Assembly (NCBI GenBank): GCA_038534295.1
Contig: JBCAXA010000001.1
Coordinates: 1,054,001 to 1,118,000, forward strand
Reading direction: 5' to 3'
From: JBCAXA01 sp038534295
Lineage (GTDB): Bacteria > Pseudomonadota > Gammaproteobacteria > Steroidobacterales > Woeseiaceae
DNA: 64,000 nucleotides
The first letter of the stretch is position 1. Each line of letters begins with the position of its first letter. Below, one piece after another: positions 7,267 through 17,900 of the stretch. The notes below the pieces were generated by a model. That model saw only the letters and a program-made list of their open reading frames with translations, did no database searches and was not told the origin of the DNA. A program made the position numbers and the translations under genes.

Positions 7267-10155
7267 TTAGTTCGAGCCGAACGTGTAGCTTGCGCCTACG
7301 AAGAACTGGCGCCCAAACAGACCCGAACTTGCCAGCTGCTGCTCTTGCGAGAAGTACGTCGTCAGCGGCTCGTCGGTTAGGTTGTTGACCTGGAACAGAA
7401 GCTGCAGACCGTCCAGCTGAGAGTCGTCGCTGAAGCGATACGACGCCTGATAGTCGAGCGTTGATTCCTCGTCTGAGATCGGCAGTTGCTCGCCGATACC
7501 CTGTTGACGCGTGATGAACTCATCGCGGAAGCGAAAGCCCAGCCGGGTCTCGAAGCCGCCCAGTTCATAGAACACCGTGGCATTGAAGACGTTTTCAGAA
7601 AGACCGGGCAGCGAAATCGTACCGCCGCGCGCACTCTCCGTGTCCGGTAGCGATACTGAACTTTCGGTGTAGGAGTAGTTCGCGGTAACACCGAGGCCAT
7701 TAAACGGCGCCGGCAACTCCGAGAAGGTCTTCGTCAGCGCAAACTCCAAGCCGCGAACATAGCCGCCGCTGCCGTTGGCTGGCGCCGTGAAGTCGCCAAC
7801 GGGATCAAGCGTAACACCCGGGTTCAGGAACACGAGGCTAGGATCGAGAAAGCCCTGGTCGACGAAATTGAGCTGCTGGGTCTGCGTGATGATGAACGTA
7901 TCGAGGTCCTTGTAGAAGGCCGCGACAGCGTAGATGCCACCGTCATCGGTGTAGTACTCGTACGACAGATCGATCTGATCGGCTTCAAACGGATCGAGGT
8001 TGGTGTTGCCGCCGTTGCCGCTGACCGTGCCGTCGTTCGGATCAACGCTGACCGAGTTGCCAGCACGTAGTTCGTCCAGGTCAGCGCGGGAGATCACCCG
8101 TGCCAGTGCCAGTCGAACGATACTGCTCTCCGTGACGTTCAGCGCAAAGTTCAGCGCGGGCAGGATGTCGTCGTAGTCGTTGTCGATTTCGATGCCGACA
8201 ACCTGGCCATTCAGGATCGTGTTCGACTGCGACGTGATATCGGTGCTGTAGAAGCGCGCGCCAACGTTGCCGCGGAACGGCATACCGCCGAGCTCCGTTT
8301 CAAAGTTCAGCTGTGCGTAAGCAGCGGTGGTTTCTTCCTGGTTATAGAACGTTTCGGTCAGCAGAAAGTCCTGGGTGTCGCCGACAATCGCGTCGCGACC
8401 CGCCTGCTGGTTCGGCGTTACGTTCGGAAATAGTGCCGCGACGCTGCCGAAATCGATGTTCAGGTACGACGGGTAGCCGGCAAACTCTTCGTTGAAGTTA
8501 GCAACGCTGTACAGGCTCGGGTCGAGGAACACCGGCGAGAAACCCGGGATCGTTTCGGTCACAAACGGGTTGGCGCGAACGCCATCGTTGTTTTGCGCGA
8601 ACTGGTAGAAACCCGCATCGTTGCCGAGCGAGAAGCCTTCCCGAAGCTGTGAGCTGTCGCGTTCCGAGAAGCGCGCACCAAACTGCACCGTGGTCAGGGG
8701 CCCATCTGAAAACGCGTACTCAATGTCGGCCTGCAAGGCAACCAGCTCATCGCCGTTTTCGGTTGGAAACGCCTGGTAGCCGCCTACCGCAACCTGGCTC
8801 GGATCGTCGCCGAAGTTGTTGTCGAACGTGAACACGGCCGGGATATCCAGTCCGTCCTGCAGGAAGTTGAAGACGACGTTCTCTTCGAGCTGAAAGCCGT
8901 TGTTGACCTGGTGAATGATGATGCGCGAGTCCGGCGCGAACGCTTCCGACTCCGAGTAGCTGATGTCGCCCGAGAAGGTCCAGTCGCCGCTCGTGTAGCT
9001 GGCACCCAACCCGTAGGTACGAAGATCGTCTTCGAAGTCGCGCGTTTGCGTGTCGCTGCTCGGCGTGATGCCGAAGCCGCCACAGCAAGCGCCGGTCGTA
9101 AACGGATTGGCTGGATCGGTAATCGGCGCCGCCGCGTTGCGCGTAAACGTACCGCCGATGATCACGTCGTTAGAAATGACGGCGTTCGTCAAGTCCGTAC
9201 CGCCACCGATTGACTGCGGTCCGAGCAGCGTGACGCCGCGAGCAAAGCCGTCCGATTCGAACGTCGAGAAGTACGTGTCGAACACCAGCTCGAAGTTATC
9301 GGTAGGCTGCCACTGAACGCTGGCGACGAGGCCGTCGCGAACGTCCTCACCGCCAAGCTCTTCGGCCGAGTAGCGAAAAGCGATGAAGTTATTGGTGCCG
9401 TTGCCGTCGGTATCGTCGCCGGTCTGGGTAAAGATGTCGCTACCGAACCGCGCTTCGACGTTCGGCTGCACCAGCCGCGCGTAGCCAACCGTTACACCGA
9501 GCGTGTCGTCGGCAAAAATACCCTGGTACGTGAAGCTCGCCCGGTAGCCGTATTCGTCGGCGTCGACCGTGTCACCGGCGCGGTCGTTGAAGCTGCCGCG
9601 CAAATTGCTGCTGAAGACGTGTTTATCGTCGCGAGCAACGTCCAGCGGTCGTGCCAGCTTTAGATTCACCGTACCGCCGATGCCGCCTTCGATCAGCCGC
9701 GCCTCGGTCGATTTGTATACATCCGCGCCGACGATCAACTCGGACGGGTACTGCGAAAACTCAATCGCCCGCCCGCCACTGGTGGCCACCTGCTCGCGCC
9801 CGTTGAGGGTCGAGAGCACTAGGCCCTGATCGAGGCCGCGGATGTTGATGGCGCCGGCCTGCCCGCCGGTCCGCTGCGCGGATACGCCCGGCAGACGTGC
9901 TAGTGACTCAGCAATAGAGATATCAGGCAATCGGCCGAGATCCTCAGCGGACAAGGACTCGACGACAGTCTCGGCGTTGCGTTTATTGTTGATCGCATTT
10001 TGCAGACTGGTGCGAAAACCGATCGCAACAATCTCTTCGATCGCGTCTTCCTCGGCTTCCTGTGCGGGCGCGAGATTCGCGCTCGCTAGGATGGCTGCGC
10101 CGACTGCAATCGACACAGCGGAGCGACCGTAACGGTCGCCACTGGCGTTACTCAT
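7267..10155 (-). CDS. TonB-dependent receptor (TIGR01782-like)
   Basis: A 962-residue outer-membrane receptor. Signal peptide: residues 1-30 (SIAVGAAILASANLAPAQE). A TonB-box-like stretch EEIVAIGFR follows, then a plug domain with RLPDISIAESLARLPGVSAQR, INIRGLDQGLVLSTLNGRE and a VYKSTEARLIEGGIGGTVNL segment. The rest is a large 22-strand barrel ending in an aromatic-terminated strand (FVGASYTFGSN). The plug wording matches the TIGR01782 group of proteobacterial receptors, many of which import glycans. I start at the ATG preceded by GGGGGAAGC; the open frame extends 44 residues upstream without a signal peptide. It is divergent from the streptogramin-lyase-like set, so a shared substrate is possible but unproven. 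Confidence 0.9.
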   Translation of the reverse strand: MSNASGDRYGRSAVSIAVGAAILASANLAPAQEAEEDAIEEIVAIGFRTSLQNAINNKRNAETVVESLSAEDLGRLPDISIAESLARLPGVSAQRTGGQAGAINIRGLDQGLVLSTLNGREQVATSGGRAIEFSQYPSELIVGADVYKSTEARLIEGGIGGTVNLKLARPLDVARDDKHVFSSNLRGSFNDRAGDTVDADEYGYRASFTYQGIFADDTLGVTVGYARLVQPNVEARFGSDIFTQTGDDTDGNGTNNFIAFRYSAEELGGEDVRDGLVASVQWQPTDNFELVFDTYFSTFESDGFARGVTLLGPQSIGGGTDLTNAVISNDVIIGGTFTRNAAAPITDPANPFTTGACCGGFGITPSSDTQTRDFEDDLRTYGLGASYTSGDWTFSGDISYSESEAFAPDSRIIIHQVNNGFQLEENVVFNFLQDGLDIPAVFTFDNNFGDDPSQVAVGGYQAFPTENGDELVALQADIEYAFSDGPLTTVQFGARFSERDSSQLREGFSLGNDAGFYQFAQNNDGVRANPFVTETIPGFSPVFLDPSLYSVANFNEEFAGYPSYLNIDFGSVAALFPNVTPNQQAGRDAIVGDTQDFLLTETFYNQEETTAAYAQLNFETELGGMPFRGNVGARFYSTDITSQSNTILNGQVVGIEIDNDYDDILPALNFALNVTESSIVRLALARVISRADLDELRAGNSVSVDPNDGTVSGNGGNTNLDPFEADQIDLSYEYYTDDGGIYAVAAFYKDLDTFIITQTQQLNFVDQGFLDPSLVFLNPGVTLDPVGDFTAPANGSGGYVRGLEFALTKTFSELPAPFNGLGVTANYSYTESSVSLPDTESARGGTISLPGLSENVFNATVFYELGGFETRLGFRFRDEFITRQQGIGEQLPISDEESTLDYQASYRFSDDSQLDGLQLLFQVNNLTDEPLTTYFSQEQQLASSGLFGRQFFVGASYTFGSN

Positions 10156-10385
10156 GATGCTTCCCCCGGTTAAAACGTGTTGCTGACGAACAGCGTGCAG
10201 CGGTACAGACAACGGTTTAACGGTCGAGTTTCTGTCCGGCAACGGCATGCAAACGTATTCATCGCGGCTGTAAAGAAACAGACACAAATACGCGTCGTGA
10301 AAGAGGCTTTTCTCCCCATCGTGACGATGTACTGTCTATCTTGGTGGGTTACGCTCAGCCGCTACTCATTTCGCTAACGCCTGCA

Positions 10386-10413
10386 TCGGCACGGCCTACG
10401 GCGCGGTTATACT
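10386..10413 (+). promoter_or_regulatory. candidate sigma-70 promoter for the periplasmic three-gene set
   Basis: A -10 element TATACT (10408-10413) lies 16 bases after TCGGCA (10386-10391). The ATG of the first gene is 25 bases downstream of the -10. The rest of the 283-base divergent region shows no other clear signal. Confidence 0.35.
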
Positions 10414-10438
10414 GACGTTTTCGCGATGGGGATTCGTC

Positions 10439-11425
10439 ATGCGTACGTGGATTGTTGGCGCTTTGTTCGCCCTTTTGGCCACGCCGGCGCTCGCCGAAAT
10501 TGATATCCGCGAGTGGCAGGTACCGTTCGAAAAATCACGACCGCGCGACCCGTTTGCTGAGAGCGCGACGTCGGTATGGTTTGTCGGACAACGCGCGGGC
10601 TACCTCGCTCACCTCGACGCGACCAGCGGCAAGATCGACAAAATCGACCTCAAAGACGGCTCCGGCCCACATAACCTGATCGTCGGCAGCGACGGCATCG
10701 TCTGGTACGCCGGCAATCGAACCCAATTGATTGGCCGTTACGATCCCGCCACGGGCGACATCGAAGAAATCCCGATGCCGGACGCGTCCGCCCGCGACCC
10801 GCACACGCTCGTGTTCGATCAAGACGAGCAAAACATCTGGTTCACCGTGCAGGGCGGCAACCAGCTGGGCCGTCTCCATATTGCAAGCCGCAATGTCGAC
10901 CTGATCAAATCGCCGACCGAGCGCTCGCGACCCTACGGCATCAAGATCGCGCCAGACGGCGTTGTTTGGGCGGTGCTGTTCGGCACCAACAAGCTCGCGC
11001 GCATCAATCCGGAAACGCTCGAATTGACCGAATTCGAACTACCGCGCAGCGCGTCGCGACCGCGCCGCCTCGAGGTCACGGCAGACGGTCGGCTTTGGTA
11101 TGGCGATTACGCCACCGGCACGCTGGGCATGTTCGATCCGAAGTCAGGCAAGTTCGAAGAATGGGCGATGCCGCAAGGCGCTAACGCTCGACCCTACGGT
11201 ATGGCATCGGACAGTCGCGGCCGCATTTGGCTAGTAGCCACTGGCGTAGAACCGAATGAATTTACTGGCTTTGACCCGGCGTCGGAGACCTTCTTTGAGC
11301 GCACGAACGTACCGTCCGGCGGCGGCACGATCCGCCACATGCACTATCACGAACCGTCCGGTGCGGTCTGGTTCGGTACAGACACCAATTACGTCGGCCG
11401 CGCGATCGTCGAGCCGGATCGGTAG
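10439..11425 (+). CDS. streptogramin-lyase-like (Vgb) beta-propeller, periplasmic
   Basis: A 328-residue protein with signal peptide MRTWIVGALFALLATPALA. The mature part is a seven-bladed propeller of about 42-residue repeats: WFVGQRAGYLAHLDATSG, VWYAGNRTQLIGRYDPATG, IWFTVQGGNQLGRL, VWAVLFGTNKLARINPET and LWYGDYATGTLGMFDPKSG. This pattern is shared by virginiamycin B lyase and many environmental homologues. Few environmental members have been shown to act on streptogramins, and the signal peptide argues for a periplasmic role, so I do not call resistance. Two short genes follow almost without a gap, so it heads a three-gene unit. Confidence 0.85.
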   Translation: MRTWIVGALFALLATPALAEIDIREWQVPFEKSRPRDPFAESATSVWFVGQRAGYLAHLDATSGKIDKIDLKDGSGPHNLIVGSDGIVWYAGNRTQLIGRYDPATGDIEEIPMPDASARDPHTLVFDQDEQNIWFTVQGGNQLGRLHIASRNVDLIKSPTERSRPYGIKIAPDGVVWAVLFGTNKLARINPETLELTEFELPRSASRPRRLEVTADGRLWYGDYATGTLGMFDPKSGKFEEWAMPQGANARPYGMASDSRGRIWLVATGVEPNEFTGFDPASETFFERTNVPSGGGTIRHMHYHEPSGAVWFGTDTNYVGRAIVEPDR

Positions 11426-11432
11426 TACAGCT

Positions 11433-11957
11433 TTGCGGTTCCTTGGCGGCGTGCTCGCGAGCGTCGCGTTCGCGCAAAACAGCATCGCGTATCCGGAAGG
11501 CGCACCGTGGGGTTCCGCGGATCCTAGCGCAGCGGAGAACTGCGCAAGCTGCCATTACGATTACGAGCCAGTCTTCGATTCGAAGCAGCTCAGCATCGAC
11601 GGTTTGCCGGACAAGGTCGCCGTCGGTGACGCGTACCCGTTGACGGTTACTTTCGAGTCGCCCGACGCTACCGTTGGCGGCTTTCAATTGCTGATCCGTT
11701 CGAACGACATGAGCGCAGGTGCCGTTGATGGCAACGGCGTTGCGACGCTGGAAATCAAAGGCTCGTCGGTTCGGTCGACCTCGCCACGCAAACTGACGGA
11801 CGACCGGGTTAGCTGGACGATCATTTGGGAGCCGGCGAGTGCTACGACGCCCGTTGATCTTTATGTTGCGGCCTCTGCCGCCAACGACGATCAGTCACCG
11901 TTCGGCGATCAGATCCACTACCGCCATTATCGATTGACGGCGCCGCACGATGATTGA
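11433..11957 (+). CDS. secreted protein with one CxxCH haem-type motif
   Basis: About 174 residues from a TTG codon seven bases after the previous stop. The first residues (LRFLGGVLASVAFA, then QNSIAYPEG) make a short signal peptide. An in-frame ATG at 11256 lies inside the propeller gene and gives no leader, so I reject it. The motif NCASCHYDYEP near residue 35 is a c-type haem attachment site. The remaining 130 residues are a beta-sandwich (GDAYPLTVTFESPDATVGGFQLLI) like the reeler or choice-of-anchor V domains that carry CxxCH. Electron transfer or redox sensing together with the propeller protein is an inference. The start codon is uncertain. Confidence 0.65.
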   Translation: MRFLGGVLASVAFAQNSIAYPEGAPWGSADPSAAENCASCHYDYEPVFDSKQLSIDGLPDKVAVGDAYPLTVTFESPDATVGGFQLLIRSNDMSAGAVDGNGVATLEIKGSSVRSTSPRKLTDDRVSWTIIWEPASATTPVDLYVAASAANDDQSPFGDQIHYRHYRLTAPHDD

Positions 11958-12453
11958 GTTGGCGCGGTGGGCGACGCTCGCCCTCGCTGCCGGCTTGCTC
12001 GGCGCCTGCGTCACGGTGAACGAATCGGTGAACGACGTCGATGCGCTACGCCGCCTTGATCAGGACTATGCGCGGTACTGGCAAGCGGGCAACGCCGACG
12101 CTGTTATCGGTCTTTTCACGGACGATGCCGTGCTGGTGCCGCACCATGGCGATGATCCGATTGTCGGTCGCGGCAATATCCGCGCCTTTTGGTTCGATCC
12201 TACCTACTCGCCAACGACGATCTTGACCTGGGAGCGACGCATTACCGAGGTAGTCGTCGACGGCGATATCGGCTACGTGCGCGGTCGCGCGACGCTGACG
12301 TGGGACTACGAAGGCACTCGAACGACGATACCGGACAGCAACTACGTGCTCATCGCGGTGCGAAACGACGCCGGTTGGCGTATTCGACTGCTCACCTGGA
12401 ATGACGACCCGCGGCTATGGCAAGTTGCAGCGGCCCCAGGCGTATCGAATTAG
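11950..12453 (+). CDS. NTF2-fold (SnoaL/DUF4440-like) lipoprotein
   Basis: A 167-residue protein whose first 20 residues end in the lipobox LLGAC, so it is probably lipidated. The rest is an NTF2-like cone fold: LRRLDQDYARYWQAGNADAVIGLFTDDAVLVPHHGDD with GRGNIRAFWF, then VVVDGDIGYVRGRATLTW and WRIRLLTWNDDP. Members include ketosteroid isomerase-like and SnoaL-like proteins; catalytic residues cannot be assigned here. It overlaps the upstream gene by 8 bases, so it is the third gene of the unit starting at 10439. It converges on the MFS gene without a visible terminator. Confidence 0.8.
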   Translation: MIELARWATLALAAGLLGACVTVNESVNDVDALRRLDQDYARYWQAGNADAVIGLFTDDAVLVPHHGDDPIVGRGNIRAFWFDPTYSPTTILTWERRITEVVVDGDIGYVRGRATLTWDYEGTRTTIPDSNYVLIAVRNDAGWRIRLLTWNDDPRLWQVAAAPGVSN

Positions 12454-12508
12454 CAAGCGATTGCGTTGCCCAGGCGCAGTGACAATCCGCGCAAGTTTGT
12501 AAGGCGGG

Positions 12509-13834
12509 TTAGCGAATTCGCAGCGTAAAGGCGATCAACCCACCGATCGCGAGCGGTACCGCAAAGAAAATGAAATTCTCCGCCATGTCGAAACCGCCAG
12601 CGATCAACAGTCCGGCGACGTAAGGACTGATTACGGCACCGGACCGGCCCAAGCCGATGCACCAGCCGATACCGGTGCTCCGAATCGCCGTCGGATATGC
12701 CTTCGCCGCGGCACTGTACATGCCGGTAAAGCCCCCCTGCATGGTTACGCCGACGAGAAAGATCACCGCGAGCAAGATGAACTCGCTTGACGGCGCCAGC
12801 GCAAACGCGATCATGCCTGCGGCGCCCAACAACTTCAGTACGCTAATGATGTTGGTCAGCATGATCCGGGTGGCCAGCAAGCCCATCGTAAAGATTCCAA
12901 TAACGCCGCCGAGGTTGAACAAGAAAAACGCCTGTCCAGCCACTTCGCGCGCGAATCCGGAATCGATCATCAGCTTCGGAATCCAGCTCATCAAAAAGTA
13001 AAGCGTCGCAAAGCACAGGAAGAACACGAGCCACATCGTCAGCGTAACTCTTACAAAAGCGGGTGCTAGCAACGTGCGCAGCGCCACGACGAGGCCCTGT
13101 TCGGCGAGGGTCGGAGGCTTGGGTGGTAACGCCGTGATCGCCTCGCGATCGAGTCGGCGCAAGATCGCATTAACGCGGGCGAGAGCGTTCGGCGGCTGCC
13201 GTTCGACGAGGTACTTGAGCGATTCCGGAAGCCAAAGTAGCGCGACGAGACCCATTGCCAGCGTCAAGCCGCCGCCGAACCAGAAAACTCCCGGCCAGCC
13301 GAAACTAGGGACAATCTCCTGCGCGACAACCGACGTGAACATCGCGCCCAGCGGATACCCGGCCGTCACGGCCGCGACCGACAGCGATCGAAATTTGTCG
13401 GGGCTGTATTCGGCAGCCAGCGTCGCTTGGGTTGCAAGCATGGCGCCAGCACCCAGACCCGAGATGACTCTTAGGGCCAAAAACTCGGCCAGAGTCGTTG
13501 CTTGCGTGGTCAATAAAACGGATGCGCCGACCAACGACACACTGACGATAATCAGTTTGCGGCGACCGAATAAATCCGACAGTGGCGCGACGGTCATTGC
13601 GCCAATCATCATGCCGAACAGCGGCGCACTGAGGATTAAGCCGATCTGGTCGCTCGGAAGTTCGAGGTCGCGTGCGACATCCGACGCAACGACAGCCATC
13701 GCGGTTATGTCGAAACCGTCGAGCATGTTGAACAACATGCAAAGACCAACGACCAGCAGCTGCTGCCCGGTCACGCGACCGTCGTCAATAATTCGATCCA
13801 GCGAGCCGGCCGAGGTAGGCGCAGCCGTCGCCAT
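12509..13834 (-). CDS. MFS transporter, aromatic acid:proton symporter type (AAHS)
   Basis: A 441-residue inner-membrane transporter with 12 predicted helices. Helix 1 carries LFNMLDGFDITAMAVVASDVA, where the D-G-x-D motif is typical of the PcaK/BenK/AAHS group. The loop 2-3 motif is PLSDLFGRRKLI. The central loop holds WLPESLKYLVE and the repeat loop has ATRIMLTN. Members import benzoate, protocatechuate, 4-hydroxybenzoate and similar acids with protons. It lies 29 bases downstream of the Gfo/Idh gene on the same strand, so the two probably form one transcript. Confidence 0.87.
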   Translation of the reverse strand: MATAAPTSAGSLDRIIDDGRVTGQQLLVVGLCMLFNMLDGFDITAMAVVASDVARDLELPSDQIGLILSAPLFGMMIGAMTVAPLSDLFGRRKLIIVSVSLVGASVLLTTQATTLAEFLALRVISGLGAGAMLATQATLAAEYSPDKFRSLSVAAVTAGYPLGAMFTSVVAQEIVPSFGWPGVFWFGGGLTLAMGLVALLWLPESLKYLVERQPPNALARVNAILRRLDREAITALPPKPPTLAEQGLVVALRTLLAPAFVRVTLTMWLVFFLCFATLYFLMSWIPKLMIDSGFAREVAGQAFFLFNLGGVIGIFTMGLLATRIMLTNIISVLKLLGAAGMIAFALAPSSEFILLAVIFLVGVTMQGGFTGMYSAAAKAYPTAIRSTGIGWCIGLGRSGAVISPYVAGLLIAGGFDMAENFIFFAVPLAIGGLIAFTLRIR

Positions 13835-13863
13835 TTAGCGCTGCAACTCAGAAACCATCGCGC

Positions 13864-14877
13864 TTAGTGTCGCACAGTCGGTCTACGGACAGCGGTAGCT
13901 TGGCTACGATCACTCGCCAAAATCGTATCAATCACCGCCATGTTCGCAATAGCATCGGTACCACCAGTCAGCATCGGGCGGCGCCCGGCCAGCACATCGA
14001 TGACATGCTGCAGTTGATACCAATACGTGGTTCGCGCGGCGCCATCGATCTCGATGCTCGAGTTGCTGCCGTTGCGCTCCAAGGTCAGCAAATACCCGTT
14101 GTGCGGCGCCAGCGGATTGTTAAGGGTCAATTGGCCGGCTGACCCGGTGACGCTTAGCCCGGCATCGAGATCTTCCGGCAACGCCGGGTCCATTGAGCAC
14201 GCAATCGCTGCAGGAACACCACCCGGAAACGCGAGTGTTGCCTTGGTCTCGATATCGACCCCGCTCTCGTGCCGCCGTATTGAGGCATCGACAACCTGCG
14301 GTTCGGTACCCAATACACTGCGCACCCAGTGCAACGGGTAACAGCCGAGGTCCATGAGCGCACCGCCACCGAGCCCACGGTTATAGCGAATCTCGCCGGG
14401 GTTGGCGGCAATCGGTACATTGAAATGCGCATTGACGTGTTCGATACGGCCGATGGCACCGTCAGCAATCATCGTCAGGACACGCTCGAAAACCGGATGA
14501 AAGCGATAGTGAAACGCCTCGATCAGCACCCGACCGGTTGACGCTGCACCGCCAACCATGTCGCGCGCCTCGCCGGCATTCATCGCAAACGGTTTTTCGC
14601 ACAGCACGTCCTTGCCGGCCTGCATTGCGAGCAATGACCACTCGGCATGCTCGCGCGGCGGCAGCGCGTTGTAAATGAGATCGACGTCGTGCCGTTCGAG
14701 CAAGGCGGTGTAGCTTTCAGCGACGGCGGCAATGCCGTGTTCGGTGGCATAACTTTTCGCGCGGTCGACGTTACGTGCGGCGACGCAGGTGACTTGCGCT
14801 TCCGCAATCTCGCGCGACGGTCGAATCACCGCGCCGCGCGCGATACGCGACGCACCCAACAACCCGATTCGGACCAC
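13864..14877 (-). CDS. Gfo/Idh/MocA family NAD(P)-dependent oxidoreductase
   Basis: A 337-residue cytosolic dehydrogenase. The N-terminal Rossmann domain has VRIGLLGASRIARGAV (GxGxxG variant), YNALPPREHAEWSLLAMQAGKDVLCEKPFAMNAGEA, containing the family E-K-P motif, and FHYRFHPVFERV. The C-terminal alpha/beta domain holds GGGALMDLGCYPLHWVRSVLG, which carries the D-x3-H catalytic pattern. Members oxidise or reduce sugars, inositols and related polyols. I prefer the GTG at 14877, six bases after AGGGG, over a TTG 18 bases upstream. Expression with the downstream MFS transporter suggests import and oxidation of one compound. Confidence 0.87.
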   Translation of the reverse strand: MVRIGLLGASRIARGAVIRPSREIAEAQVTCVAARNVDRAKSYATEHGIAAVAESYTALLERHDVDLIYNALPPREHAEWSLLAMQAGKDVLCEKPFAMNAGEARDMVGGAASTGRVLIEAFHYRFHPVFERVLTMIADGAIGRIEHVNAHFNVPIAANPGEIRYNRGLGGGALMDLGCYPLHWVRSVLGTEPQVVDASIRRHESGVDIETKATLAFPGGVPAAIACSMDPALPEDLDAGLSVTGSAGQLTLNNPLAPHNGYLLTLERNGSNSSIEIDGAARTTYWYQLQHVIDVLAGRRPMLTGGTDAIANMAVIDTILASDRSQATAVRRPTVRH

Positions 14878-14989
14878 CGCCGACCCCTCATGCAAAGTGA
14901 CAGGCTACAGTTTAAGAAGCCTCGTTCGTGGTGTCTTCCTCAAACCGCTGGCGCTGCGACGACTTGTATCGCCGCAGCGCTGCGCTTTG

Positions 14990-17900
14990 CTAACGGCGGC
15001 TGAACGTCGCCCCGATCTCGAACACTCCATACCCGTTGGCACCGATACGACAAATAGGCAGTGGACTCACGGCCGCGTCATTGAACACGACGTCGCAACC
15101 GTTCCAGCCGTCGAACTGGTACTGAACGCCGATATTCTCGACCACGAGATCCATCGCACTGCCCGTGCTGGCATCGCCGAGTCGGGCCAGCTCGCAGTCA
15201 TCGCGGCAGGTATGCGCTGCCGTTGTCGACGGCTGGCCGGTGCTGACCAGCACTCGCGTGATGTTGGCGACGTTCGGGAAATTCACGTCGACGACCGCAC
15301 GCGTAACGTTGGTCGAGAAATTGGCGATGCAGGTCGGATAGCTTTGCTGCATGTTCAGCGTGATCGTGCGTCGATCGACGGCTTTGAGATCACCACCGGC
15401 CGCGTTCAACACTTCGCGACCGCACTCGCCACCCCACGAATGAAACAGCCACGGGCGACGCGATGTCGTTGGCACGGCGGTCACGTCGACCGGGCCGGTG
15501 CCGGCGGGCCAGCCGAGACAAACACCCGGATGGAAGCGGCATTCGCGGCCCATCGGGTTGGTGGCCAGAAAGCCGATCGTGCGTGGTTGATCCGTCGTGC
15601 CCGGTGGCCCTTCGATGGTGTAGTTGAGCCGGACGTGCGTGTCCTGGCTGAACTCCGCCGTACAGGTGCGATCGCGATCCATGATGATTTCCGGATCGGT
15701 GCCCTGACCATTGAGGTCAGCGCAATCGCCGCCCCAGCTCAGGAACGCGTTGAAGTCATTCAGCGCTTGCACGCGGAAAAACACCCGCGTGCCTGGCGCG
15801 ATGATTGCCGTGCAATCGTTGAAGCGAGTCGGATCATCGGTGCGGCACAGGATACCGTCGCTGCCCTCGTCACCACCTTCGATACTTGCCGACACGTAGC
15901 CGTCGGGCCCGACACTGGTGAATTCGAGCCGAAAGCCGTTGCCGGGCGGCGGCGCCGGCGGCGCCGCGAAGTCGACGAAAACATCGCGATTGCGGTCCAA
16001 CGTAACGGTGCAGCGATCACCGGTTCCGAGGTTGTCGGCAACAGCATCGCAGCCTTGCCAGCCGACAAAGTTGCCGATGTCGCCAGGATCGACATTGAGT
16101 TCGACGACCTGGCCGCGATTCCATATCTCTGTGCAATCGCTCAATGGGTCGGACGCCGCGCTGCACCGTATACCGTTGGGGGTACTGCGTACGACACCGG
16201 TACCAGAACCAATTTGCGTGACCGTCAACGACGTCGGGTTGTCGATGATCGGCGTAAAACCAGGATCGGTGGTGAACGGCGCGCTGCATTGGCGCGCGAC
16301 GATGAGCGGATCGGCAACATTCGGCCCGACGGCGAGATTGGGATCAGCCTCTGCCGGCAGCGCGGTCGGCGCGACATCGGTCGGCAAGCTGACCGTCACG
16401 GCACGTGCATCGGCTGCCGCCGGGGCATCGATACGGTCCGAACCTGCGTCGAGCCGTGCGTTACAGCTCGACGTCAAGTCGCCGTCAGCACCGAGGCGCA
16501 GCAGCCAGTTGTCCTGAAATCGATCTTCGCGGTCGCGAAAACTCGGTCCTACCGGCAACGTGTGATTCATCAGGGTCTTCGCGGTGAGCAGCAGACCACC
16601 GTCGTCGGTGACGGCCAAGCCGGATACCGACTCGTCGGTCGCACTGCCGTAGCGGCGCCACCACAGCGCGCGGCCTTGATCGTCGGTGCGCACGATGACG
16701 GCATCCTCGCCGGCCTCGCTGCTGACAACCGTGAACGCAAAGACAAAGCCGCCGTCGCTGGTAGTGCGAACACGTGTCAGTGGACCGCGCCAGCGATCGG
16801 CGGGCTGTTCGCTCGGCGTAAAGCGCGCGTCACCGTACGTGTGCGACCAAACAATCACGCCCTGGCCGTCGACCTTTGTGAGCTGATAAGCCGCCAATTC
16901 CGGTGAGAAGCCACCGAGCACAACGCCGCCATCGTCCGTCTCAGTGATTGACGAATACAGCGCCGGGAATTCCAAGCGAACGGCATCGGTCGGATCCAGA
17001 GCATCGTAGAGCGTCAAAAAGCTCCCGCCGTCGTCGCCAAACTCAGCGGTGGACGTGGCAATTGATGCGTCACGACCGTCGCCGAGCTGAATAACTTCGG
17101 CAGTCGACACCTCGTTGAGCTGTCCTTGAATTCGATCGTCGACGCCGTACGGGCGCTGTTCGACAATGGCACCGCTCGTATCGAAGCGAATAAAGAGTCG
17201 ACCGAAATAGCCCGAAAAGCCGTCGTCCGATTCCGCTGCAAAGTCGCTGACGAGATTGGCGAGACCGGCGTAAGCTCGTTTCCAGTCCAAGCCGCCGTCA
17301 CGATCGAGCTTCGCAAGAACCAGCGCTTGACGCGACTGTTGATCGCCGAACCCGCTGACGCGTCCCGCGAAGCCAATCACATAGCCACCGTCGGCGGTTT
17401 GCACCGCACCGAGCACTTCGCGCAGAGCAACATTCTCGGCGCCTTGATTCAGTCGCCCATCGCTGTACTCGAACACCAACGAACTCGCACCGGGCTCGGC
17501 AAATCCGTCATAGCGACGTATGCGACCGTCCGCCGAGCGGTGACCGTCGAAATCAATGAGACGCGAACTGATGTAGACGATGACCGGGTCGCCGTCTGCT
17601 GCTCGTATAAAGCCACCGCTGTAGCGTAGCTCCTCGAGGTTGGCATCTATCTCGGTAAGACTGTCGATGCGGGCGTCACGATCGAACATCGTAACCAAGA
17701 ACCCGGCCGGTATGCCCGGGTTCGGAACCGACGGCGACCAGCTGTCACTCTGCGCGTCATACCGATCGATCGTCGGCAGCAGCAACGGATCGCTAAACAG
17801 CAGAAAATCGTTGTAACCCGGTGGCGATCCAGCACTCGGCGCCGCACGCCAGTCCCACGCCCGATTGAACGCTGACACGCCGCGGTCGCTGTAAAACCGG

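Noticed and set aside
10439..11425. Streptogramin resistance gene
   Set aside because: The propeller has a signal peptide and sits with a haem-motif protein. Environmental Vgb-like propellers are common and mostly untested, so a resistance call is not supported.
14789..16906. 705-residue forward frame
   Set aside because: It is antisense to the end of the large lipoprotein gene, has shadow composition and no domain.
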